Source of the DNA: Streptomyces shenzhenensis
GTDB lineage: Bacteria > Actinomycetota > Actinomycetes > Streptomycetales > Streptomycetaceae
Reading direction: 5' to 3'
Assembly: GCF_003688995.1 (NCBI RefSeq)
Contig: NZ_PENI01000006.1
Coordinates: 62,001 to 126,000, forward strand
Length of the DNA: 64,000 nucleotides
Below are positions 7,773 to 15,809 of this stretch, piece after piece. Numbering within the stretch: position 1 is the stretch's first letter; each line of letters opens with the position of its first letter. Made by a program: the position numbers and the translations under genes. A model generated the notes under the pieces. The model was given only the letters and a program-made list of their open reading frames with translations. It had not been told where the DNA came from and searched no databases.

Positions 7773-8681
7773 ATGTCCGACGTCACGTCCCGGCTGCGAG
7801 GCTCGATCGTCCCGCTGGTCACCCCGTTCCACGACGACGGGTCGATCGACACACCCACCGTGCGCAGGCTGATCGAGCACCACGTCACGCAGGGCAGCCA
7901 CGGGATCTCGGTGACCGGTACGACGGGTGAGCCGGGAGCGCTCACCCTCGACGAGCGCCTGCACCTGCTCGATGTCGCGGCCGAGACGCTCGACGGCAGA
8001 CTGCCGTTCGTCCCGGGCACCGGGACCCACCAGCTGCCCGAGACCATCGCCATCACCCGGCGCGCCGCCGAGTTGGGCGCGGACGCCGCTCTCGTCATCG
8101 TGCCCTACTACGCCCGCCCGACGCAGCAGGGCCTGTACGCCTGGTACAGCGCGGTCGCGGAGGCCGTCGACATCCCGATCCTCATCTACAACATCCCGTC
8201 GCGGACAGGTGTCGAGATGGCCCCCGAGACGGTGGGCCGGCTGCACCGCGACGTCCCGAACATCATCGGCATGAAGGAGGCCAGCCCGGACTTCGCGCAC
8301 GCCAACTTCGTACTGCGCGAGACGGGCCCGGACTTCCTGCTGTTCTCCGGCCTCGAAGCCCTATGTTTCCCGCTCCTCGCCATCGGCGGCGCGGGCTTCA
8401 TCAGCGTCACCGCCAACCTGGTGCCGCGCGAGATCGCCCGCATGTACGAGGCGGTGGCCGAGGGCGACTGGGACGAGGCACGCGCCCTGCACTTCCGGCT
8501 TCTCGACCTCAACGACGTCGTCCTGACCGAGACCAACCCGACCGCCGTCAAGTGGCTCATGTCGCAGGCCGGTTCCATCGGACCGGCGCTGCGTGCCCCG
8601 CTGGCGCCGCTCTCGGCGGCCGGACAGGAGCGAGTGCGCAAGGCCGCCGCGTCCTGGGGCCTGCTGGGGGACGCGCGATGA
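7773..8681 (+). CDS. DapA-family (dihydrodipicolinate synthase/N-acetylneuraminate lyase) aldolase
   Basis: A 302-residue class I aldolase. It shows GTTGEPGALTLDER (family motif), YYARPTQQGLYAWY, the catalytic Tyr in YNIPSRTGVEM and the Schiff-base Lys in IIGMKEASPD. Start ATG 7773 follows AAGGAGG; the frame is open further upstream but that stretch is the divergent promoter. Biosynthetic DapA would not sit in a catabolic operon, so it is more likely a 2-oxo acid (pyruvate-forming or -using) aldolase or dehydratase of this pathway. Overlaps the next gene by ATGA. Confidence 0.85.
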   Translation: MSDVTSRLRGSIVPLVTPFHDDGSIDTPTVRRLIEHHVTQGSHGISVTGTTGEPGALTLDERLHLLDVAAETLDGRLPFVPGTGTHQLPETIAITRRAAELGADAALVIVPYYARPTQQGLYAWYSAVAEAVDIPILIYNIPSRTGVEMAPETVGRLHRDVPNIIGMKEASPDFAHANFVLRETGPDFLLFSGLEALCFPLLAIGGAGFISVTANLVPREIARMYEAVAEGDWDEARALHFRLLDLNDVVLTETNPTAVKWLMSQAGSIGPALRAPLAPLSAAGQERVRKAAASWGLLGDAR

Positions 8682-9394
8682 GCGAGTGGAAGCCGGTCAC
8701 GGACGCGGTCACGGAACTCCTCGGCTCGGTGAGCACGGCGACCGTCGCCAGCCAGCTGCTGGCCCGCGGGCTGCGCGACCAGTTCGTCGCCGGCGTCGGA
8801 CCGGTCGCCCCCGGCCGCCGGATGGTCGGGGCGGCGTGGACGGCCCGCACGATCCCGTCACGCGAGGACCTCGACGGTCTGTGGCCCGGCTCGCGCCCGG
8901 TCCCGGGTCTGTCGCTGTTCGACGTGATCGAGTCGACCCCGGCCGGCGCGGTGCTGGTGATCGACGGCCGCGGCGAGAACCGGACCGCCACCGGCGGTGA
9001 CATCCTCGTCGAGCGCCTGCGTGTGCGGGGGGCCCGCGGCCTGGTCACCGACGCCGGCATCCGGGACGGCGCGGCGGTGTCGGCCGTGGCGCTGCCGTGC
9101 TACTCCGCCGGCACGACGGCCAACGTCAGCCGGGCGTTCCTCCGCATCATCGAGCAGGACGTGCCCGTCGGCTGCGGTTCGGTGGCCGTCTTCCCGGGCG
9201 ATGTCCTCGTGGGAGACGACGACGGCGTCATCGTCATCCCGCGTGCGATGGCCGACGAGGTGGCCCGGGACGCCGCAGAACAGGAGCAGTTGGAGGAGTT
9301 CATCGGCGAGAAGGTCCGCGCCGGGGCGCCCTTGCACGGGGTGTATCCGCCGTCGGCCGAGGTGCGCGCCGAGTATCGGGCGGCCCGGCGATGA
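8678..9394 (+). CDS. RraA-family protein (HMG/CHA aldolase-like)
   Basis: A 238-residue protein of the RraA / 4-hydroxy-4-methyl-2-oxoglutarate aldolase fold: GPVAPGRRMVGAAWT, VIDGRGENRTATGGDILVERLRVRGARGLVTDAGIRDG and DVLVGDDDGVIVIPR. The D-X20-R-D part of the metal/substrate motif is intact, but the acid that follows two residues later in true aldolases (R-D-X2-E/D) is Ala here. In the family, LigK cleaves 4-carboxy-4-hydroxy-2-oxoadipate to pyruvate and oxaloacetate, which would fit the LigI-like enzyme upstream. Overlaps both neighbours by four bases. Confidence 0.8.
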   Translation: MSEWKPVTDAVTELLGSVSTATVASQLLARGLRDQFVAGVGPVAPGRRMVGAAWTARTIPSREDLDGLWPGSRPVPGLSLFDVIESTPAGAVLVIDGRGENRTATGGDILVERLRVRGARGLVTDAGIRDGAAVSAVALPCYSAGTTANVSRAFLRIIEQDVPVGCGSVAVFPGDVLVGDDDGVIVIPRAMADEVARDAAEQEQLEEFIGEKVRAGAPLHGVYPPSAEVRAEYRAARR

Positions 9395-10542
9395 GCGACG
9401 GTCCACTCGACGGGCTGCTGGTCGCCGACTTCAGCAGGGTCCTCGCGGCCCCCTACCTGACCATGCTGCTCGGAGACCTCGGTGCCGACATCGTCAAGGT
9501 CGAGCGGCCCGGCACCGGGGACGACACCCGAGCCTGGGGGCCGCCCCACCATCACGGGGCGGCCACCTACAACTTGTCGGTCAACCGCAACAAGCGCTCG
9601 GTGGTCCTCGACCTGGCAACCGAGGAGGGACGCTCCGCGGCACGGGAACTCGCCGGCCGGGCGGACGTACTGATCGAGAACTTCCGGCCCGGGACCATGG
9701 CACGCCTGGGCCTGGACGAGGCGGCCCTGCGGCCGGGCAATCCGGGCCTCGTCTACTGTTCGCTGTCGGGGTTCGGCTCCGGGCCCGGAGCCGCGATGCC
9801 CGGTTACGACCTGCTGGTCCAGGCGGCGGGCGGGCTGATGAGCGTGACGGGGCCCGGTCCTGGACAGCCGACGAAGGTCGGTGTGGCCCTGGTCGACGTC
9901 CTGTGCGGGCTGCACGCGGGCATCGGTGTGCTGGCCGCGCTGCGATACCGCGACAGCACCGGCCGCGGGCAGCTGGTGGAGGTCGACCTCCTGTCGACCC
10001 TGCTGTCCAGCATGGTCAACCAGGCCGGCGCCCACACCATGACCGGCGTGGTCCCGGGCATCCTGGGCAACCGGCATCCCTCCATCGCGCCCTACGAGGT
10101 CTTCGCGGCCGCGGACCGGCCGATCGTCCTGGCGGTCGGCACGGACCGCCAGTTCCGCAGTCTGGTCACGGTGCTGGGCTCGCCCGAGCTGGCGGACGAC
10201 GACCGGTTCGTCACCAACACGGCACGGGTCGCCCACGTCGACGACCTGGCCGACCTCCTGGGCACCCGCTTGTCGGCCCGTTCCGCCGACGAGTGGTGCG
10301 AGCTGCTCACTCCGCACGGGGTGCCGTGCGGGCCGGTGAACGACCTCGCGGAGGCCTTCGGGCTCGCCGAGCGGCTGGGCCTCGCCCCGCGGGTGCACCT
10401 CGACGGCCAGGACCTGGTCGCCAACCCGATCCGCCTGGACAGGACTCCGCCGTCCTACCGCCTGCCACCGCCCGGGCTCGGCGAGCACACCGAGGAGGTC
10501 ACCCGCTGGCTGGCCACCGGACGAGAGGAGTCGGACCGATGA
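9391..10542 (+). CDS. CaiB/BaiF-type (family III) CoA-transferase
   Basis: A 383-residue family III CoA-transferase: ADFSRVLAAPYLTMLLGDLGADIVKVERPGTGDDTR at the start, LSVNRNKRSVVLDL, VLIENFRPGTMARLGLD, VYCSLSGFG and GYDLLVQAAGGLMSVTG. The catalytic Asp is the one in the GYD segment by family analogy. Such enzymes move CoA between dicarboxylates, for example succinyl-CoA:glutarate. Given the glutaryl-CoA-dehydrogenase-like gene two positions downstream, activation of glutarate or a related dicarboxylate is the best reading. ATGA overlap with the preceding gene. Confidence 0.87.
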   Translation: MSDGPLDGLLVADFSRVLAAPYLTMLLGDLGADIVKVERPGTGDDTRAWGPPHHHGAATYNLSVNRNKRSVVLDLATEEGRSAARELAGRADVLIENFRPGTMARLGLDEAALRPGNPGLVYCSLSGFGSGPGAAMPGYDLLVQAAGGLMSVTGPGPGQPTKVGVALVDVLCGLHAGIGVLAALRYRDSTGRGQLVEVDLLSTLLSSMVNQAGAHTMTGVVPGILGNRHPSIAPYEVFAAADRPIVLAVGTDRQFRSLVTVLGSPELADDDRFVTNTARVAHVDDLADLLGTRLSARSADEWCELLTPHGVPCGPVNDLAEAFGLAERLGLAPRVHLDGQDLVANPIRLDRTPPSYRLPPPGLGEHTEEVTRWLATGREESDR

Positions 10543-11189
10543 CCACCGTCCTGCCCGAGTCGATGACGCCGGAGCAGACCTACCGGCTGCTCACCGGTGT
10601 GGTCGTCCCACGGCCCATCGCCTGGGTCACCACCCGGTCGGCCGACGGCGTCATGAACCTCGCCCCGTTCAGCTGCTTCACCTTCGTGTCCAGCGCCCCG
10701 CCCATGATCGGCATCAACGTCGGGCGGAAGGACGGAGCACTCAAGGACACCGGCCGCAACATCCACGGGACCGGCGAGTTCGTGGTCCACCTCCCCGACG
10801 AGTCGATGATCGAGGACGTACATCTCAGCGCGGTCGAGCACCCGCCCGAGGTGGACGAGGCGGGGCTGCTCGGCCTGCCCACCGTCGCGTCCGAACGCGT
10901 CGGTGTGCCTCGGCTCGCCGACCCGCCGATCGCACTCGAATGCCGGCTGCACTCGGCCACCGCGTACGGACGGACCGGCAGCGAATTCATCGTCGGCACC
11001 GTACTCGCCTTCCACATCCGCGGCGGGCTGCTGACCGACGGGAAGGTCGACACGGCACAGCTCGCCCCGATCGCCCGCCTGGCCGGACCGGCCTACGCCG
11101 GCCTCGGCCGCATCACCCGGATGACGCCCGTCGGACAGACCCCCAAATCCACGCTCCCCCATCCCACGCGCACCACGAAGGCGGACTGA
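10539..11189 (+). CDS. Flavin reductase-like FMN-binding split-barrel protein
   Basis: A 216-residue protein of the DIM6/NTAB flavin reductase family: LLTGVVVPRPIAWVTTRSADGVMNLAPFSCFTFVSSAPPMIGINVG, then DTGRNIHGTGEFVVHLPDE and a C-terminal LAGPAYAGLGRI. It should bind FMN and reduce free flavin with NAD(P)H, normally for a partner monooxygenase. No monooxygenase gene is present in the island. SD GAGAGGAG precedes ATG 10539, which overlaps the CoA-transferase stop. The C-terminal tail (QTPKSTLPHPTRTTKAD) looks disordered. Confidence 0.85.
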   Translation: MTTVLPESMTPEQTYRLLTGVVVPRPIAWVTTRSADGVMNLAPFSCFTFVSSAPPMIGINVGRKDGALKDTGRNIHGTGEFVVHLPDESMIEDVHLSAVEHPPEVDEAGLLGLPTVASERVGVPRLADPPIALECRLHSATAYGRTGSEFIVGTVLAFHIRGGLLTDGKVDTAQLAPIARLAGPAYAGLGRITRMTPVGQTPKSTLPHPTRTTKAD

Positions 11190-12364
11190 TGACCACGCCC
11201 CTCACCGACCCGCTCGACCTGCTCGACCTGCGTTCCTCCCTGTCCGACACCGAACGCGACATCCAGTCCACCGTCGCCGGCTTCCTCGCCGACCGGGTAC
11301 GGCCGTCCGTGCCGGAGTGGTTCGACTCCGGCACGTTCCCCCGCGAACTCGTCCCCGAACTCGGCAAGCTGGGCCTGCTCGGCATGCACCTGCAAGGCTA
11401 CGGATGCGCCGGCACCAGCGCCGTCGAATACGGCCTGGCCTGCATGGAGCTGGAGGCCGTCGACAGCGGCCTGCGCAGCTTCGTCTCCGTACAGGGCTCC
11501 CTGTCGATGTTCTCCGTCTGGCGGTTCGGCTCCGAGGAGCAGAAGCAGGAGTGGCTGCCCCGGCTGGCCGCCGGACAGGCGATCGGCTGCTTCGGCCTCA
11601 CCGAGCCCGACCACGGCAGCGACCCCGCGCACATGCGCACCCGTGCGGTACGCGACGGCGGCGACTGGATCCTCAACGGCACCAAGATGTGGATCACCAA
11701 CGGGGGAATCGCCGACGTGGCGACGGTATGGGCGCAGACCGACAGCGGCATCCGCGGATTCCTGGTGCCGCGCGGCACTCCCGGATTCACGACCCGCGAC
11801 ATCAAGAACAAGCTCTCCCTGAGGGCCTCGGTCACCTCCGAGCTCATCCTCGACGACGTCCGTCTCCCGGACTCCGCGCGCCTTCCCCTGGCGGAGGGCC
11901 TGCGCGGTCCGCTGTCCTGTCTCAACGAAGCCCGCTACGGCATCCTCTTCGGTGCCGTCGGTGCGGCCAGGGACTCGCTGCAGGCCGCGCTCGAGTACGC
12001 CACCACCCGCATCCAGTTCGGCCGTCCCATCGGTGCGTTCCAGTTGACGCAGCAGAAGCTGACCGACCGGGCCCTGTCGGTGAACACCAGCGCCCTCCTG
12101 GCCCTGCACCTGGGCCGGCTCAAGGACGCCGGGACGCTGCGGCCGGAGCAGATCAGCGTCGGCAAACTGAACAACGTCCGCGAGGCGATCGCCACCGCCC
12201 GGGAGTGCCGGACGATCCTCGGCGGAAGCGGCATCACCACCGAGTACTCGCCGCTGCGTCACTCCGCCAACCTGGAGTCGGTCCTCACCTATGAGGGGAC
12301 GTCCGAGATCCACCTGCTCACGGTCGGCAGGAAGCTGACCGGGCTTTCCGCGTTCACGGGCTGA
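11189..12364 (+). CDS. gcdH: Acyl-CoA dehydrogenase, glutaryl-CoA dehydrogenase type
   Basis: A 391-residue FAD-dependent acyl-CoA dehydrogenase. Segments CFGLTEPDHGSDPAHMRTRA, LNGTKMWITNG, IRGFLVPRG, NKLSLRASVTSELILDDVRLP, CLNEARYGILFGAVGAA, LQLGRLKD-like LALHLGRLKDAG and NLESVLTYEGTSEIHLL align closely, from memory, with glutaryl-CoA dehydrogenases; the Glu of YEGTSE is the catalytic base. The enzyme would oxidise and decarboxylate glutaryl-CoA to crotonyl-CoA. Start ATG 11189 shares one base with the previous stop (TGATG). A gene for the following enoyl-CoA hydratase is not in the island. Confidence 0.85.
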   Translation: MTTPLTDPLDLLDLRSSLSDTERDIQSTVAGFLADRVRPSVPEWFDSGTFPRELVPELGKLGLLGMHLQGYGCAGTSAVEYGLACMELEAVDSGLRSFVSVQGSLSMFSVWRFGSEEQKQEWLPRLAAGQAIGCFGLTEPDHGSDPAHMRTRAVRDGGDWILNGTKMWITNGGIADVATVWAQTDSGIRGFLVPRGTPGFTTRDIKNKLSLRASVTSELILDDVRLPDSARLPLAEGLRGPLSCLNEARYGILFGAVGAARDSLQAALEYATTRIQFGRPIGAFQLTQQKLTDRALSVNTSALLALHLGRLKDAGTLRPEQISVGKLNNVREAIATARECRTILGGSGITTEYSPLRHSANLESVLTYEGTSEIHLLTVGRKLTGLSAFTG

Positions 12365-12412
12365 GCCAGGAAGCCCGCCCAGCCCGTCCGCCGGCCCCGA
12401 AGGACCTCCACA

Positions 12413-12656
12413 GTGATCACGAGCTTCTCTCCCCAACGCCCGGACCAGCGGGTCGCCGCCGCCGCGGCGGCACCCGAGGACGTGGCCGACGCGGCACACC
12501 GCGCGCGCCGGGCCCAGGTGGACTGGGCCGCGGCTCCGGCCGCGGACCGGGCGGCCGTCCTGACCGCGATCGCCGATACGACAGCGGCGGAGCCGGCGGA
12601 ACTCCGCTCAGCACTTCTTCACCTCGGTGCACACGGTGGCTGTCGGCTGCGCGTAG
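12413..12656 (+). pseudogene. Aldehyde dehydrogenase remnant with large internal deletion
   Basis: From GTG 12413 the frame reads a normal ALDH N-terminus ([57 protein letters not shown]). After the codons at about 12600-12605 the frame shifts and the next frame at 12606-12656 reads AQHFFTSVHTVAVGCA followed by TAG, which looks like the last residues of an ALDH (AxxFFTxxxTVxV). Some 400 residues, including the catalytic Cys and Glu, are missing. SD GAAGGA precedes the GTG. This was probably a semialdehyde dehydrogenase of the same pathway, lost by one deletion. Confidence 0.7.
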
Positions 12657-12702
12657 CCACGAGGTGCGGAGAGACACGGAGTCGGAAGGGAAGCAGGCGC
12701 AG

Positions 12703-13602
12703 GTGAGAGATGTCGAGACGAGCAGTCTCCGGATCGGTGTGGTCGGCAGCGGACAGATGGGGGCCGGGATCGCCGAGGTGTTCGCACGGTCCGGACTGGA
12801 CACCCGGGTCGCCGAAGCGTCTCCGGAGGCGCTGGCCGCGGGCCGTGACCGGCTGGAGAATTCGCTGGCCCGCGCGACCGCGCGAGGGAAACTGACGAAG
12901 GCCGAGCACGATGCCGCCCTCGCGCAGCTGAGCTGGACCACCGAGTTGCACGACCTCGGCGACCGCGACCTGGTGATCGAGGCCGTCGTCGAGAACGAGC
13001 AGGTCAAGGCGGAGATATTCCGGACACTGGACGCGGTCGTGGGCCCGGACACGATCCTGGCCTCCAATACGTCCTCGATCCCCCTTGTAGATCTCGCGGT
13101 TGTCACCGGCCGACCCGAGAACGTCATCGGCCTGCACTTCTTCAATCCCGCCCCGGTACAGAAGCTGGTCGAGATCATCCCGGCGCTGACCACGTCACCG
13201 CGGACGATCGAGCGGACACAGACGCTCGTCTCCCACACCCTGGGCAAACACCCGATCCGAGCACAGGACAGGGCCGGGTTCGTGGTCAACGCCCTGCTCA
13301 TTCCCTATCTGCTGGCGGCGATCCGCATGGTCGAGAACGGCACGGCGAGCCGCGACGACATCGACAACGGCATGGTGTTCGGCTGCGCGCACCCCATGGG
13401 CCCCCTCGCCCTGTGCGACTTGATCGGACTGGACACCGTCCAGGCCATCGCGGACTCCCTGTACGAGGAGTACAAGGAGGTGTCGTACGCCCCACCGCCC
13501 CTGCTACGGCGGATGGTCGCCGGGGGCAGACTCGGCCGCAAGAGCAATATCGGCTTCTACCTCCATGAGGCGCCAACAGGCCGACCGTCCGAGCACGCTT
13601 GA
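12703..13602 (+). CDS. 3-hydroxyacyl-CoA (3-hydroxybutyryl-CoA) dehydrogenase
   Basis: A 299-residue NAD-dependent dehydrogenase. It has the Rossmann motif GVVGSGQMGAGIAEVFARSG, ASNTSSIPLVDLA, the catalytic His in GLHFFNPAPVQKLVEII, DRAGFVVNALLIPYL and the C-terminal AHPMGPLALCDLIGLDT...RKSNIGFY. This is the single-domain HBDH/PaaH form, making acetoacetyl-CoA from 3-hydroxybutyryl-CoA, the expected last step after glutaryl-CoA oxidation. The start is uncertain: GTG 12703 gives the family N-terminus; GTG 12664 is also in frame but lies beside the end of the ALDH remnant. Confidence 0.88.
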   Translation: MRDVETSSLRIGVVGSGQMGAGIAEVFARSGLDTRVAEASPEALAAGRDRLENSLARATARGKLTKAEHDAALAQLSWTTELHDLGDRDLVIEAVVENEQVKAEIFRTLDAVVGPDTILASNTSSIPLVDLAVVTGRPENVIGLHFFNPAPVQKLVEIIPALTTSPRTIERTQTLVSHTLGKHPIRAQDRAGFVVNALLIPYLLAAIRMVENGTASRDDIDNGMVFGCAHPMGPLALCDLIGLDTVQAIADSLYEEYKEVSYAPPPLLRRMVAGGRLGRKSNIGFYLHEAPTGRPSEHA

Positions 13603-13828
13603 AGCACCGTGAGCGGCCGAGATCGAGAGCCGGCCGAGGAGCACAGGGGACCCGTGGCCGGGATCCGCCGGACCGAGCGCGGTGGCCAGGTGGACCCTGG
13701 ATTGTCGGTGGCATGAGCTGGGCGTCGCGTCCTAGTCTTCACTCACGCGCCACATCAGGCTCACAGGGGGACCACAGGAGCCGGCACATGGCGTCCACAT
13801 CTCTTCGTTCCGGGGGGTTCGAACCAGC

Positions 13829-15796
13829 GTGCGTATCCGCACTCTTCCCGCCGCCACCGCCCTGGCGGTCCTGTTCAGTTCCGCGGCACTCGCCGCCACC
13901 ACTCCGGCGTACGCCGATTCCAGCAAGATCCTGCCGGTCAGGTCGGCCGGCGACATCGTGGTCGACTCCGCCCATCAGCGGGTCTTCGTCAGCGATCCGA
14001 CCGGCGGAAAGATCGTCGTCACCGACTACCGCGGGACCGTCGTACAGCAGCTCACCGCCCTGCCGGGCGTCGCGGGCCTGGAGCTGTCGGCCGACTCGGC
14101 GACGCTGTACGCGGCGGTCGGCGGCGACGACGCGATCGTGGCCGTCGACACCGCGACCGGCACCGAGTCCGCCCGCTACGCCGTGGGCGACCAGCCGCAA
14201 AGCGTCGCCGTGGCCGGCGACCGGATCTGGTTCGGCTACGGCGCCTCGGGCTACGGCGACCTCGGCTCGGTGGACCTGAGGGGCGAGCAGCCCGTGATCA
14301 CGCTGGGGCAGGCCACGCGCTCCTGGTACGGGGCGCCGCTCCTGGACGCGGCCCCGGACTCGGGCATGCTGCTGGCCGGCGAGACCGCCAGCAGCCCGTC
14401 CTCCCTGGTGTCGTACGACGTCACCACGGGCGCCCCCGTGCGGCTCGCCGCCACCACCGCGGGCTCGTTCATCCGGGACGTCGCGGTCACCCCGGACGGC
14501 CAGAACGTCATCACGGCCAGCGGATCCCCGTACCACCACCCGGTGTTCAAGACGGCCGACCTCACGGCGAACGGCAGCTACGCCAGCGACGCGTACCCGA
14601 ACGCCGTGGCCATCGCCCCCGACGGCACCGTCGCGGCGGGCATCGACGGCTGGTACGACCCGGACGTCTACATCTACCGGCCCGGCGCCACCACGACGGT
14701 GCGCGAGTACGACTTCCCGAACACGGGCAGCACGTCCGGCTCCGACGTGCTCGCCGCCTCCGGCCTCGCCTGGACCACGGACGCCTCCCGCCTGTTCGCG
14801 GTGACGTCCAACAGCAACGACGTCTTCTCCCTGCGCGTGCTGACCAGCCCCACCAAGGCGGCCACAGCCGTCACGGTCGACGCCCCCGCCACCGCGCCCC
14901 GCGCCAAGAAGCTCACCGTCAAGGGCAAGGTCACGTCGAAGGTGCCGCTCCCGGCCGGATCCCCGCTCACGGTGACCCGCACCGACCTGGAGTCGAAGAG
15001 CGGCAAGCAGCTGCCCACGGCGACGGTGAAGAGCGACGGCACGTACTCCTTCACCGACACCCTGACGGTCGGCGGCAAGGTCACCTACAAGGTGGCGTAC
15101 GCCGGTGACGCCGGGCACGCGGCGGGCTCGGGCAGCGACTCCGTCGACGTCTCCCGCGCCAAGCCCGCGCTCACCCTCACCAACAACGGCAAGGTGTACT
15201 CGTACGGGGCCGACGTGAAGTTCACGGCGCACCTGGGGACGACGTACAAGAACCGCAAGGTGGAGATCTGGGCCGACCCGTTCGGCGGTGACAAGCCGAA
15301 CAAGCTGGTGAAGTCCGGCACGGTCAACTCCGGCGGGAACCTGTCCGTCACCCTGGACCTCAAGCGGGACACCAAGGTCACGGCGAAGTTCACGGGCGAC
15401 GCCCGCTACCAGCCGCGGTCCGCGTCCAGCACGGTCGGCGCCCGGGTGAAGGTGTCCACGGCGGTCAGCGGCCAGTACAAGAAGAAGAGCACGTGGGGTC
15501 ACACGTACCACTTCTTCCGCAAGTCCAAGGACCCGCTCTTCACCACCACGATGTCGGCCTACCCGGGCCGCAAGCAGCGTCTCGCGCTCCAGGTGTACTA
15601 CGACGGCCACTGGTACGGCGCCGGCTCGGACTACTTCGCGCTCAGCTCCACGGGCGTGTCCAAGGTGTGGCTGGGCGGCACCCACGACACCGGCTGGCGG
15701 TTCAGGGTGCGTTCCTCCTACGTCAACGGCAGCTCCGGTGACACCGTGAACTCGGCCACGCACAGCGCCTGGAAGTACTTCACCTTCACCAGCTGA
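13829..15796 (+). CDS. Secreted beta-propeller and Ig-like repeat protein
   Basis: A 655-residue exported protein. Residues 1-30 are a Sec signal peptide (VRIRTLPAATALAVLFSSAALAATTPAYA). Residues ~33-340 form a YVTN/YncE-like propeller: GDIVVDSAHQRVFVSDPTGGKIVVTDYRG, LELSADSATLYAAVGGDDAIVAVDT. Residues ~345-545 form two or three Ig-like domains (VTVDAPATAPRAKKLTVKGKV, ALTLTNNGKVYSYGADVKFTAHL). The C-terminal ~100 residues are rich in Tyr and Trp (HFFRKSKD, VYYDGHWYG, DTGWRFRVRSSY). No transmembrane anchor or sortase motif is visible, so it is probably released. Function unknown; wall-surface or adhesive role is a guess. Confidence 0.75.
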   Translation: MRIRTLPAATALAVLFSSAALAATTPAYADSSKILPVRSAGDIVVDSAHQRVFVSDPTGGKIVVTDYRGTVVQQLTALPGVAGLELSADSATLYAAVGGDDAIVAVDTATGTESARYAVGDQPQSVAVAGDRIWFGYGASGYGDLGSVDLRGEQPVITLGQATRSWYGAPLLDAAPDSGMLLAGETASSPSSLVSYDVTTGAPVRLAATTAGSFIRDVAVTPDGQNVITASGSPYHHPVFKTADLTANGSYASDAYPNAVAIAPDGTVAAGIDGWYDPDVYIYRPGATTTVREYDFPNTGSTSGSDVLAASGLAWTTDASRLFAVTSNSNDVFSLRVLTSPTKAATAVTVDAPATAPRAKKLTVKGKVTSKVPLPAGSPLTVTRTDLESKSGKQLPTATVKSDGTYSFTDTLTVGGKVTYKVAYAGDAGHAAGSGSDSVDVSRAKPALTLTNNGKVYSYGADVKFTAHLGTTYKNRKVEIWADPFGGDKPNKLVKSGTVNSGGNLSVTLDLKRDTKVTAKFTGDARYQPRSASSTVGARVKVSTAVSGQYKKKSTWGHTYHFFRKSKDPLFTTTMSAYPGRKQRLALQVYYDGHWYGAGSDYFALSSTGVSKVWLGGTHDTGWRFRVRSSYVNGSSGDTVNSATHSAWKYFTFTS

Positions 15797-15809
15797 CGGG
15801 CCGGACCGC

